64,000 nt of DNA from Roseburia hominis A2-183. Its GTDB lineage: Bacteria > Bacillota > Clostridia > Lachnospirales > Lachnospiraceae. The notes under the pieces were generated by a model. It made no database searches. It saw only the letters and a program-made list of their open reading frames with translations, and had not been told where the DNA came from. Of this stretch, positions 49,591 to 58,529 are shown piece by piece. The stretch lies in the NCBI RefSeq assembly GCF_000225345.1, contig NC_015977.1:3410001-3474000 (forward strand), given 5' to 3'. A program made the position numbers and the translations under genes. How positions within the stretch are numbered: position 1 is the first letter of the stretch; each line of letters starts with the position of its first letter.

Positions 49591-49940
49591 TCGGTGATCT
49601 GTCCAGAGTACAGAAAATCTATCTGGTTACAGGAAGGACTGATATGAGAAAATCCTTTGACGGACTCATGGCAGTCATCCGTGACAATTTCCAGATGGAT
49701 CCGTTCTCCAATGCGGTCTTTCTGTTCTGTGGACGCAAAAAGAATACGATGAAAGCCCTCTATTTTGACCGGGATGGATTTGTACTCCTGCAGAAGCGCC
49801 TGGACAATGGAAAATTCCAATGGCCACGCAATGCTTCAGAAGTCAGACCTCTGACAAGGCAGGAATTCCGCTGGCTGATGGAAGGACTTTCCATTGACCA
49901 GCCGAAAGCGATACAGCCTGCGAAAGACAGGGATTACTGA
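49587..49940 (+). CDS. tnpB: IS66 TnpB (Orf2)
   Basis: 117 residues: VYLVTGRTDMRKSFDGL-type start, LFCGRKKNTMKALYFDRDGF and WPRNASEVRPLTRQEFRWL are the IS66 Orf2 hallmarks. TTG at 49587 is the likely start, overlapping the tnpA stop. Confidence 0.93.
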   Translation: MIGDLSRVQKIYLVTGRTDMRKSFDGLMAVIRDNFQMDPFSNAVFLFCGRKKNTMKALYFDRDGFVLLQKRLDNGKFQWPRNASEVRPLTRQEFRWLMEGLSIDQPKAIQPAKDRDY

Positions 49941-50227
49941 TTTGTGCAATATGTAGATTTTGAAAAATTTTTCTACAGCCGGAGCAGGCTGTTGACGGAA
50001 GATATCCACAGATGTGAAATCATGGGGTGCGTTGTCCGGGGATAGTTGAGCATGACATCATCATGATGTGCATAACTTTACGGAAAATCCCGGAAACTGG
50101 CTGATTTTGAGAAAAAAAGGAGCTATCTGGCTTTCGGCATAATGCCAGTCTGATTTTGGACGGCATTTGCAACCATGCCTTCCTTTTCGTACAATAAAGG
50201 TAACGAAAAAAGAGGGAGGGATTCACC

Positions 50228-51922
50228 GTGGATTCAAAGGGACAGGACATACTTTTTAACAGTGAGATGAATCAGAAGGACCTTATGATCCAGATGCTTT
50301 CTGAACGGTTAGATGAAAAAGACGAAACCATCACAGAACTGAAGGAAACCATCAATGACCTGAAAGATACAATTGCCGGTCTCAGGGAAACACTGGATGA
50401 ATTCCAGCGGAAACTCTTTGGTACAGGCAGTGAGAAGACAAAACAGGATAAGAAAACGGAAGAAACTGTGACAACAATCGTCAAAAGCCACAAACGGACA
50501 ACACGCAAAGCGAAAGCGACACGTGAAGACCAATATGGAAATCTTCCGATCCATAAGGAAGTCATCCCCCTGCTGGAAGAAGATAAGTATTGTCCTTATT
50601 GTAATTCCAAGATGGAGTATGTGACGGAAATGTTTGTCCGTGAAGAACTACGGATCACCCCGGCAAAGGTGGAACGAATCCACTATTATCAGGAGAAATG
50701 GCAGTGCCCGGAATGCAGAAAAGATGGTGACGGGACATTTGCTGAATCCAAGATACCTACAGCATTGATTCCACACAGCCCGGCTTCCCCATCCATGGTC
50801 GCATATGTTGCAATGGAAAAGATCGGCATGGCAATGCCTTACTATCGTCAGGAATTTCTGATGAACCAGCTGGGATTTACCCTGCCACGGGAAACCATGG
50901 CGAACTGGATCATTTATACGGCAGAAAACTATTTCTATCTGATCTATGATCGGCTGCATGAAGAACTTTTAAAGCGGGACCTGGTACATGCAGATGAGAC
51001 AACATGTCAGGTGCTGCGGGAAAAGGGACGTACGGCGGAACAGACCTCTTATATGTGGTTATATACAACCGGAAATGATGGTCTTACACCAATTGTCCTT
51101 TATGATTACCAGCCAAGCCGGAAAGGATCCTGTGTGCAGGAATTTCTGGAAGGATTCCATGGAATGGTACAGTGTGACGGATATCAGGGTTACAACAGGC
51201 TTGAAGATGTCATACTGGTCTGCTGCCTTGCACATGCAAGACGTAAGTTCTTTGAAGCAGTCCCGGCAGCCAGACGTAAAAAGTTGAAACTTCTGGATGT
51301 TAACTCTGATGAAGCGATCGAGGATACCGGTATTCCGGATGAAGAGAAGCTGGAACAGCTGCTCCCGGCAGAAATTGGACTGCTGTATTGCAATAAGCTC
51401 TTCTACCTGGAGCGCACATTAAAAGAACTGGAGGCAGAAGAACGAAAACAACAAAGAACCATTCTGGAACAGCCTGTATGGGAACAGTTCTGGAACTGGC
51501 TTGGCACACTGCATCCAACTGGCGGAAGCAAGCTTGGGAAAGCGGTGAACTATGCCCAAAATCATCATGATACCTTGATGAACTATATGATAGATGGCCG
51601 GTGTGAAATTTCAAACAACCGTGCGGAACGGAAAGCCAAAAGTTATGCCGTTGGGCGGAAAGCCTTCCTGTTCCATACATCAGAAGCTGGAGCTGGGGCA
51701 AGTGCGGTAATGTACAGCATTGTGGAAACAGCAAAAGCAAACAATCTGAATATTTTCCAATATCTCTATATGGTACTGCTGTATATGCCGGATTATATGA
51801 ACTCGTCCGCAGGTATAGAACAGCTGATGCCATGGAGTGAATTTATCAAAGAGCAGTGTTCGGGGATCATTGATGTGGAATCCAATGTCCCGGAAAACAG
51901 AATTCCCCTGCCATGTAGATAG
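50228..51922 (+). CDS. tnpC: IS66 TnpC transposase
   Basis: 564 residues, full length. An N-terminal leucine-rich coiled coil (residues about 15-75), zinc finger CPYCNSKM ... CPECRKDG, then the DDE domain with LVHADETTCQVL and CDGYQGYN, and the C-terminal Glu region CEISNNRAERKAKS. GTG start at 50228 after AGGGAGGG. Apparently functional. Confidence 0.95.
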   Translation: MDSKGQDILFNSEMNQKDLMIQMLSERLDEKDETITELKETINDLKDTIAGLRETLDEFQRKLFGTGSEKTKQDKKTEETVTTIVKSHKRTTRKAKATREDQYGNLPIHKEVIPLLEEDKYCPYCNSKMEYVTEMFVREELRITPAKVERIHYYQEKWQCPECRKDGDGTFAESKIPTALIPHSPASPSMVAYVAMEKIGMAMPYYRQEFLMNQLGFTLPRETMANWIIYTAENYFYLIYDRLHEELLKRDLVHADETTCQVLREKGRTAEQTSYMWLYTTGNDGLTPIVLYDYQPSRKGSCVQEFLEGFHGMVQCDGYQGYNRLEDVILVCCLAHARRKFFEAVPAARRKKLKLLDVNSDEAIEDTGIPDEEKLEQLLPAEIGLLYCNKLFYLERTLKELEAEERKQQRTILEQPVWEQFWNWLGTLHPTGGSKLGKAVNYAQNHHDTLMNYMIDGRCEISNNRAERKAKSYAVGRKAFLFHTSEAGAGASAVMYSIVETAKANNLNIFQYLYMVLLYMPDYMNSSAGIEQLMPWSEFIKEQCSGIIDVESNVPENRIPLPCR

Positions 51923-52088
51923 CAGGGAAAACCTAAAGTAAATGGTAGTCGTTTACTGTTTTGGGTAGGCGGTGTGTTATTCATCGCTTACTATCTTTCC
52001 TCCTTTTTGTACTTGTCATCTTAGAATAAATAATTAAATTCCTATAGCATCTATGGCTACAGATATAATAGTAAAAAACGCCAGCTAA

Positions 52089-52238
52089 CTATCTTTCACT
52101 TTTTTTCTGGCTAATCGGGCGTTTCGGCTGATGAAGTATTTCCATACATGGTGTGGAAAATCCATTTATCCCATATACAGCTTCATTTCTCATGACACGC
52201 TCTACAACTTTCAGCACATTCTTATTAATCTGCTTTAT
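52089..52238 (-). CDS. second AgrD-like cyclic autoinducer precursor, apparent ATA start
   Basis: 49 residues, the first codon being ATA nine bases after AGGAGG; there is no ATG, GTG or TTG in the right place. The amphipathic N-terminus (KQINKNVLKVVERVMRNEA) and the core with Cys31 in TPCMEILHQPKRP line up with AgrD at 53072-53218 (SACLFIGYQPKMP): Cys, four residues, Tyr/His, then QPK-x-P. Predicted ring Cys-Met-Glu-Ile-Leu. It is either weakly translated or silenced by an ATG-to-ATA change. Confidence 0.65.
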   Translation of the reverse strand: MKQINKNVLKVVERVMRNEAVYGINGFSTPCMEILHQPKRPISQKKSER

Positions 52239-52483
52239 TCTTTCTCACCTCCTATTTAAAATTTTTGCTATACTAAGCAAAGCTGCATATAATATAACAG
52301 CTATTGCCATGTAACTAATGTAAACCCTATCTGTCTCTAACATAACACAACCAAGTATTATGCCCCTCCTGTAAAGCGATTTCAAAACTTCTCGTCTATA
52401 CAAGTATGTTTGTTCCAACACAACGATAATTTTTTATTGGAAACAATTTTTTGTTACCTTTTTCCACTCTTTAGCAATAGTTC

Positions 52484-53062
52484 CTACCATATTTTTTCTA
52501 ATTTGCATTTTGTCTGAATTTTTCCACACAAATTCAGTAGTGCAGCAACTATCATACCGTTTAATAACCACTGGCATACTTCAATATGAATTTTGTGTGA
52601 TATAATAATTGCCATATCTGCCAATACTAAAATTATTAACGCCTGTTTTCTAAATTTTTTCTGTTCCTCTTGATCTAATGTTCGATTTTCATTTTCTATT
52701 GGAGCAAATGCAAATATAATTGCATTTGCCCCAAATGTAGTTGCAGTACATAACCATAGTGGAAAAATGATTTTATCCAATAAACATACCGCAACAACTA
52801 TGGAACATGAAAATAAATAGCATCCACTCCTTGTTCTCGCATGAAAGCCACCCGATTTTCTACGCAATGGTATTAACACCATTGCAGTTACAATCATGGG
52901 TATTATCATTCGCATAGCAAAACCAATTACTATGTATGACAAGTAATGTACCACCTCTAACAATAAGCATTCTAAGCCAAAGCGATATACATCTTCCTCA
53001 TTTTTATCCAGAAGTCCTTTTGTCCTCATGCAAGATAGAACATTTTTCAGCAATTTGTCCAT
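52484..53062 (-). CDS. agrB: AgrB-type peptidase of cyclic autoinducer
   Basis: 192 residues, several membrane helices. The catalytic His74 and Cys81 lie in RRKSGGFHARTRSGCYL, with the same spacing as Staphylococcus AgrB. IENENRTLDQEEQKKFR before the later helices is also typical. It cuts the AgrD tail and closes the thiolactone ring. It begins ten bases after agrD. No agrC or agrA gene is seen in the window. Confidence 0.92.
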   Translation of the reverse strand: MDKLLKNVLSCMRTKGLLDKNEEDVYRFGLECLLLEVVHYLSYIVIGFAMRMIIPMIVTAMVLIPLRRKSGGFHARTRSGCYLFSCSIVVAVCLLDKIIFPLWLCTATTFGANAIIFAFAPIENENRTLDQEEQKKFRKQALIILVLADMAIIISHKIHIEVCQWLLNGMIVAALLNLCGKIQTKCKLEKIW

Positions 53063-53071
53063 AGGAAAATA

Positions 53072-53218
53072 CTATTTTCTTTCTTTCAGTTCTTTTACTT
53101 TCTGTGGCATTTTAGGCTGATAGCCAATAAACAGGCACGCTGAATTTGCCTCTTTCTCTGCGTTTGCATATGCTGCTTTTGCAAGTAATTTCAATGCTAC
53201 ATCATTAAGTTTTTTCAT
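53072..53218 (-). CDS. agrD: AgrD cyclic lactone autoinducer precursor
   Basis: 48 residues from ATG 53218 (AAGGAGG upstream). Amphipathic N-terminal helix, core NSACLFIG with Cys28, then YQPKMPQKVKELKER as the charged tail cut by AgrB. By analogy the ring would be Cys-Leu-Phe-Ile-Gly. A longer in-frame version starting 13 codons earlier is less likely. Confidence 0.88.
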   Translation of the reverse strand: MKKLNDVALKLLAKAAYANAEKEANSACLFIGYQPKMPQKVKELKERK

Positions 53219-53261
53219 GCTTGAAAACCTCCTTATTTTTTCTTTTTCTATCGACAAGCAT

Positions 53262-53316
53262 CTTATAAAATTTTACCTTTTTTGCACCAAGTACGATTTT
53301 TTTGCACGAAGTAAGA
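53262..53316 (-). promoter_or_regulatory. agrD promoter with a 20-base-period direct repeat
   Basis: -10 TATAAG (53262-53267) and -35 TTGGTG (53285-53290) are 17 bases apart. The -35 is inside one of two copies of TTTTTTGCACNAAGTA (plus strand, 53278-53294 and 53298-53314). Such tandem repeats at -35 are usual for LytTR-type (AgrA-like) activators; the repeat itself is not the Staphylococcus AgrA box. The rest of 53317-53643 holds nothing recognisable. Confidence 0.55.
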
Positions 53317-53643
53317 CTTTTCACTTATTAAAAAGCAAAAAAAAGCAAAAATGCTGATGAATATAATATCATCTGTTCTGTTGCTTCATATATTTTTATT
53401 GATAAACATATTGATATTACGAGCGATCGCATTCATATTGTCAAAAAAATAGCACCTAAACCGCAAATGGATTAGATGCATATAATTTTTTCTATTATTT
53501 TATTTACTTATCTACAATTTTAATTTTCTGTTACTGCTTTAAATCCGAAAATTGCTTACCTACCTAAATAAGTCTATCATTACCTCTTACATGATTTTCC
53601 TCAATATCTTTTAGACTTTTCTGCATACTTTCAAAGTATTATC

Positions 53644-54702
53644 CTATCGGGGCACCATTTTAAGATTTCTGATTGTCAACAGACCTTTTTCTCCATCAAT
53701 ATATGTACTATTGAAAAATACAACAAAACAAACCTGCGATATTTTTTTCCACGCAGTTGAATCTCTTGTTGTAGAAGGAATCCATATTCGGAAATGTTCT
53801 TCCTCGCAGCTAACCTGTAATGTTCTATCAATTACCTTATTTCGTATATCATCTTTTATTTCCAATTGAAAAGCTCTTATATCTCCACTACTTGCCGCAT
53901 CAAATTCAAAAAAATATCCTGCTTCAAAAAAAGCTGACCAGTTATCACATGGAGCATATTCAAATAATGCCATTGCAAATTCCTGATTTTCTATTTTATT
54001 TACATTGATTATGTCAATATCCATTTCAAAACTGTCTTTATGTGTTCTTATTTTCATAATATTTGAATCAGTATAAGAACTAACCTGTTTTATATCATAA
54101 AACTTAGTATAATCGTAAATTAAATCAACTTCTTTTCTCTGTGATATAGAATCGTCAAATCTTGTATGCTCATTCACACGATTTACTTCATTTGCAAGTT
54201 CCGTTGTAAGATAGCGTGTAAGGTGCATACTGACATAATCATTAAATTCCTCATCAGAAGCATAAACAACATATATTCCTCTGTCCTTGTATTTCTCCTT
54301 AAATGCCTGTATCTTTGTCTCCGCTTCCATATCAATTTCACTTTTTCGTACTGGCTTATCAGAAAAATATACAAATACCTGTTTTCCCTTCTGTATCATC
54401 AATTCAATTTCTTCTATTGTTCCTGATTCATAATGTTGTGTAGGACTTCCTATTCTATTACCAAATATAGCAATAATTGCATCCGATTTATCTAAAATCT
54501 GTTTATTGATAATGCTTTGTGGATAATTTCCCGCTTCTGGCATAACATTCTTTGACCAATACAGCGTTTTTACAAAAATATCCATAGAAATACCTATAGA
54601 ATCATTTATATTATCCACAACTCTATTTATAATCTCTACCTCTGTTTTTACATCAGAAGGACACGAAATCATCAGTCTGCATACCGGCATCTTCTTAAAC
54701 AT
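53644..54702 (-). CDS. TIR-like (DUF4062-type) protein with C-terminal beta-sandwich
   Basis: 352 residues, cytoplasmic. Residues about 8-165 follow a TIR-like fold: LMISCPSDVKTEVEIIN, KSDAIIAIFGNRIGSPT, SGTIEEIELMIQKGKQVFVY, with the Glu pair of SGTIEEIE where NAD-cleaving or deoxyribosyltransferase-like members have the catalytic Glu. Residues about 215-350 are beta-rich (WSAFFEAGYFFEFDAASSGD, LTIRNLKMV) like a carbohydrate-binding or jelly-roll domain. GGGGG precedes the ATG. Could be a defence or signalling effector; no partner gene is beside it. Confidence 0.6.
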   Translation of the reverse strand: MFKKMPVCRLMISCPSDVKTEVEIINRVVDNINDSIGISMDIFVKTLYWSKNVMPEAGNYPQSIINKQILDKSDAIIAIFGNRIGSPTQHYESGTIEEIELMIQKGKQVFVYFSDKPVRKSEIDMEAETKIQAFKEKYKDRGIYVVYASDEEFNDYVSMHLTRYLTTELANEVNRVNEHTRFDDSISQRKEVDLIYDYTKFYDIKQVSSYTDSNIMKIRTHKDSFEMDIDIINVNKIENQEFAMALFEYAPCDNWSAFFEAGYFFEFDAASSGDIRAFQLEIKDDIRNKVIDRTLQVSCEEEHFRIWIPSTTRDSTAWKKISQVCFVVFFNSTYIDGEKGLLTIRNLKMVPR

Positions 54703-54863
54703 AACTTTCCCCCTTTGCTTTTTATTTAGTATAACAAACCAATGTAATTATTTCCATAATTATCTATCATGAAGCGTTTTGTCAAGTGCTTTTTTGAGTT
54801 ATTGACGCAAATTATCGTGAAAGTGCGAAAGCGCAAAGTGCAAAGGGTCTGCGTTTTGCACTT

Positions 54864-56765
54864 TCAGCTTGCGGGTTCGGGTGGCTGCTTCTTCTTGATG
54901 AAGTTGTACCATTGACCGCCGACACGCCTTGCGCCTAAAATGCCGCCCATGTTGCGCTTGGCGTTCTGTACCGTCCTTTCGGATATTCCGGCTTCGGCTG
55001 CGGCTTTTACAACGTCCTCGCTGGCAAGCTCTTTCCCGTCTGCAAGCAGGTCAAGTATCAGCCTTTCAGCCTGTTCGGTTTTGGTGGCGTTGTTGCCGCC
55101 CGCGCCGGACAGCAGCTCGTCGGCGGTGATGTCGTATTCGCCTATCCATGAAAAGCCCGTTTCCGGGTCAAGGCAAAAGGCAACGGGCTTGCCCTCCGGT
55201 GCAAGGGAAGATTTGTCATGGACGATAACGCGCACATTCGGTTCTCGCTTCACGCGCCCGATCAGCAGGACGCTCCTTGCTGCGGCGCGGAAGTCGATAG
55301 AACCTAAGCCCCGGTATGCGCTCTGCCCTCCGGCAGCTTTGTTGAGATGTCCGATAAGGATAACGGCGCACCCGGTACGCTCGGCAACATCGGCAAGGCG
55401 GCGGAACATGGGGCGCACTTCGTTTGCCCGGTTCATGTCGGTTTTTTCACCCATGTACGCCTGTATGGGGTCAAGGATAATCAGCCGCGCCCCGTTCTGC
55501 GTGATTGCCTTTTCTATGCGCTCATCGGACAGGGTAAGCTCCCGTTTGGCTTCATCAATCACAAGCACCCGGTCAAGGTCTGCGGCGGCTTCTATCAAGC
55601 GTGGCTTGACGGTATCGCCCAGCCCGTCCTCGGCGGTCTGGTAAATTACTTGGAATGGCGGCAAGGGCTTCATTCCCGGCAGCGTTCCCCCGGTGGTGCA
55701 GGCGGCGGCAAGGCGTAGGGCAAAAGTGGTCTTGCCCTCGCCGGGATTGCCCTGCACAATGGTTACTTTCCCAAAGGGGATATACGGCTCCCATAGCCAT
55801 TTAACGGTCTGTGTATCAACCTCGCTCATGCGGATAATCTCAACGGTTTCTTCCTGCGGTGGCTCTTTCAAGCCGTAAATCGCTTCCCGGATATACTTAC
55901 CGTCCGCGATTTCTGCCCGGTGCTGCAATACCTCGTTCCAGTCCTTGTAAAGCGGCACAAGGCGGTGGACGGTCAAGCCCTCCGGCACAAGCTCCGCAAG
56001 GCGGCTGCAAGCATCGTTTCCGGCGTTGTCGTTGTCAAGGCAGAGGTAAACGGTCTTGATGTTCAGACGGTCAGAGAGAAAGCGCAACAGGGCTTTTTCT
56101 CCCACGCCGCCCAACGCCAGATAGCTTTGCTTCTGCCAGTCCTTTTTGAACAGGCAGAGGAAAGATAAGAGGTCTATCGGGGCTTCAAAGACAAACAACC
56201 TTTCGCCCTCGCCACGGTAGCAGAAGTTAAAGGCTTTGTCGCTGCCTTTCACATCAAGCCGAAAACTCCCGGCTGTGCCGCGCTGATGGGCGTATCGCGG
56301 TATGCCGCTTTCATCTCTGCCGACGAATACGGCGTTATGGTGGGCGGCTTCCTCGTAAATATCCCCGGTGGAAAAGAAAAAGCCCGTCACATCTTCATCA
56401 ATGCGGCGGGCTGCTGTGAGGTAGTTCCTCGCTATGCGGTTGTCGGTGCTGCGGGGTGGCAGTCGGAAGTCGGATAGGGGCGCGGGGCTTGGTCTGTCCG
56501 GCGGCGGGGCGGCTCCTTTTTCGCCTGTCAGCAGTTCAACGGCTTCGGTGACGCTCTTGCCGAAAAACTCCATGACAAAATCAACGGGTGCGCCGCCTTT
56601 GCTCTGGCTGTGCCTATACCATTTGTTTCCCCGGACGGTCAAGCTGTCGTGCCGCTTCCAGCGGTATTCATTTCCGGCGCGGGTAAGCTGCTCGCCCCGT
56701 CCTTGCAGGAAAGAAACAAGGTCGGCTTGGTTGGCGCGGTCTATCTGTTCTTGGGTGTAATACAT
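54864..56765 (-). CDS. primase-helicase replication protein (Toprim + RepA-like ATPase)
   Basis: 633 residues. N-terminal primase-type DNA-binding region (1-100), Toprim domain (about 140-280; FVFEAPIDLLSF, VYLCLDNDNAGNDA), RepA-like hexameric helicase (about 310-540; Walker A QGNPGEGKTTFAL, Walker B LIILDPIQAY), and a C-terminal winged helix (ASEDVVKAAAEAGISERTV). Likely replicates the excised circle. It follows the relaxase gene by 16 bases. Confidence 0.88.
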   Translation of the reverse strand: MYYTQEQIDRANQADLVSFLQGRGEQLTRAGNEYRWKRHDSLTVRGNKWYRHSQSKGGAPVDFVMEFFGKSVTEAVELLTGEKGAAPPPDRPSPAPLSDFRLPPRSTDNRIARNYLTAARRIDEDVTGFFFSTGDIYEEAAHHNAVFVGRDESGIPRYAHQRGTAGSFRLDVKGSDKAFNFCYRGEGERLFVFEAPIDLLSFLCLFKKDWQKQSYLALGGVGEKALLRFLSDRLNIKTVYLCLDNDNAGNDACSRLAELVPEGLTVHRLVPLYKDWNEVLQHRAEIADGKYIREAIYGLKEPPQEETVEIIRMSEVDTQTVKWLWEPYIPFGKVTIVQGNPGEGKTTFALRLAAACTTGGTLPGMKPLPPFQVIYQTAEDGLGDTVKPRLIEAAADLDRVLVIDEAKRELTLSDERIEKAITQNGARLIILDPIQAYMGEKTDMNRANEVRPMFRRLADVAERTGCAVILIGHLNKAAGGQSAYRGLGSIDFRAAARSVLLIGRVKREPNVRVIVHDKSSLAPEGKPVAFCLDPETGFSWIGEYDITADELLSGAGGNNATKTEQAERLILDLLADGKELASEDVVKAAAEAGISERTVQNAKRNMGGILGARRVGGQWYNFIKKKQPPEPAS

Positions 56766-56781
56766 AAAAGTTCAACTCCTT

Positions 56782-58296
56782 TCAGCGGTCTATATCATGC
56801 CGTTTGGTGCGGCTCTGCGTCTGCTCCGGCTGGTCGGCGCGGAGTGCAATATCCACGCATTTGCGGATTTTTTGAAGCTTTGAAACATTGGTGCGGGTAT
56901 CTTTCAGTTTGGTATAATCGCTGTCCCTCTGTGTTTTGAGGTCAGCATATTCCTGTTCCCATTCCGCAATAGGCAAGGTCTTTGTTCCTTTCGGCAGATT
57001 TGCATGGAGATAGCGGTTTGCCGCGTCCCATAGGGTCAGCTCGGCGCGGTGGGCTTCCTCGTACTTGTCGCGCTTGTTTGTCCAGCCGTTTTGCAGCTTT
57101 TTCAGTTCATCGTGAATGGGCTTGTACTCTGTGTAATTCTTCCCGTATTCAATTAGCTTTTGTAGCTTCTTCATGCGTTCCTCGGCGGTTTTCATTCCTG
57201 CCCGGATTGAATAGGCTCTATCACTGACAGAGGAAAGAGAAACGTCCAGCTCGTCAAGATTAGAGATGCCATGCTCGGAGAGATAGTTGACCGCTGCCGC
57301 TATGGTTTTCAGTTCATCGGCTGCGTGCTGTTGTTGCCAACGCTGCGAATACTTCCGGCTCTTTTCTCTCTGAACGCTCAAATATTTCATCAGCAGATTT
57401 GCAAGGTTGGGAGATTGCGCCGGCTGCTTCGGGGCGGTTTCCCACACTTTGAACAGGTCGGCAATCCATTCTTTGAGCTTGCTAACCTGCGCCCGGATTT
57501 CCCGGATAAGGCGGTTTGCTTTTTGGATATTTCGGTTCAGTTCGCCTTTCTCGGTGGCTACACCTTTCTTCTCCATTTGACAGGCGGCTACGCCCATATG
57601 GATGGTCGGTATTTCGTCAATGCCGCGCTCGGCGTTACTGCGGTGGTCGATACGCTCCGGGCTTCCGGCACGCTCAAGATAGTCGTTTGAAATATCAGCC
57701 CATGCCTTGCGCCAAACAAGCGCATTCTCTTGGCTGTTCCAGCCCGTGAGGTCAACCTTGTGCGTCTTATATCTGCCGCTTGGCAAGCGGATACGCTCAC
57801 CGTTTTCATCAAGGTCATATTCCTTTTTGGACTTTGCTGCCCACGCGCCGCGCTCGTCAAGGGGGCGCATGGTAAGCATAATATGACAATGGGGGTTGCC
57901 GCTGTTGGTGTCGTGGATAACAAAATCCACACACATTCCTCTGGAAACAAATTGAGAGGAACAGTATTCCCGGACAAGCCGGATCTGTTCCTCTCTGGAT
58001 AATTCTATGGGGAGTGCTGCGTCAATCCCACGCGCAAGCTGGGCGTTCCCGGCTTTCTCGTAAAGCTCCACGCTGTTCCACAAGGTTGAACGGTCAGCGA
58101 ATGAGGGCGGTGCGTGGGGCGGCAATATGATTTCTGTATGGACAACGCCGCCTTTGCGAGTGTAGTCATGGGTCATTCCGTCCCATTCGTTTGTCAGCTT
58201 TTCGCCGCTTCGGTAGGCGGCTGCGGCAACGGCTGATTTGCCTTTTCCTCGGCTCACAATGCCGATGTTCCAATGGTAAATGGCTATGGGTATCAC
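56782..58296 (-). CDS. MobA/MobL relaxase, MobQ class
   Basis: About 500 residues. Motif I region AIYHWNIGIVSRGKGKSAVA with Tyr and the metal-binding motif HCHIMLTMRPL identify a MobQ relaxase. It nicks oriT and pilots the strand into a recipient using another element's conjugation pore. The C-terminal half is coiled coil. The start is unclear: GTG 58296 touches GGGAGG, while the codon at the family start, before GCCATTTACC (58287), is ATA. Confidence 0.92.
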   Translation of the reverse strand: MIPIAIYHWNIGIVSRGKGKSAVAAAAYRSGEKLTNEWDGMTHDYTRKGGVVHTEIILPPHAPPSFADRSTLWNSVELYEKAGNAQLARGIDAALPIELSREEQIRLVREYCSSQFVSRGMCVDFVIHDTNSGNPHCHIMLTMRPLDERGAWAAKSKKEYDLDENGERIRLPSGRYKTHKVDLTGWNSQENALVWRKAWADISNDYLERAGSPERIDHRSNAERGIDEIPTIHMGVAACQMEKKGVATEKGELNRNIQKANRLIREIRAQVSKLKEWIADLFKVWETAPKQPAQSPNLANLLMKYLSVQREKSRKYSQRWQQQHAADELKTIAAAVNYLSEHGISNLDELDVSLSSVSDRAYSIRAGMKTAEERMKKLQKLIEYGKNYTEYKPIHDELKKLQNGWTNKRDKYEEAHRAELTLWDAANRYLHANLPKGTKTLPIAEWEQEYADLKTQRDSDYTKLKDTRTNVSKLQKIRKCVDIALRADQPEQTQSRTKRHDIDR

Positions 58297-58479
58297 CTCC
58301 CGGATAGGATAATAAAACCCTCAAAAATGGTACAGACGCCAAAGGCGGGTGTACTGTTTTTGTGGGTGTGCAGGGATAGCCGCGAAGCGGCGCAAGGGGT
58401 GCAGCCCCTTGTTGCGGCAAAGCCGCCATATCGGAGCGCGGGGAAATCTCCCTGTGCGGAGATAAGCCCTCGGCAGAGC

Positions 58480-58526
58480 GCACACGCCCGTAAGGGTGTA
58501 TAAGTGCGCCCTTAGTTCCTAAGGGA
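58480..58526 (+). other. origin of transfer (oriT) with MobQ nic site
   Basis: TAAGTGCGCCCT at 58501-58512 matches the nic core of RSF1010/pIP501-type origins. Just before it ACACGCCCGTAAGGGTGT (58482-58499) forms a hairpin, as required for relaxase binding. CCCTTAGTTCCTAAGGG follows. It lies between the relaxase and DUF3847 genes. Confidence 0.8.
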
Positions 58527-58529
58527 TTT

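Larger units (their letters stand above)
49021..51991 (+). mobile_element. complete IS66-family insertion sequence
   Basis: 2,971 bp. Terminal inverted repeats start GTAAGCGATGAATAACA (49021 onward, and complement ending at 51991), with subterminal CAGTAAACGACTAC on both sides. The 8-base target TATCTTTC is duplicated exactly at 49013-49020 and 51992-51999. Carries tnpA, tnpB and tnpC. 287 non-coding bases lie between tnpB and tnpC. Confidence 0.95.

Noticed and set aside
53351-53451. 33-codon hydrophobic plus-strand frame near agrD
   Set aside because: Looks like a small membrane peptide, but has no Shine-Dalgarno and lies in very AT-rich DNA where such frames arise by chance.
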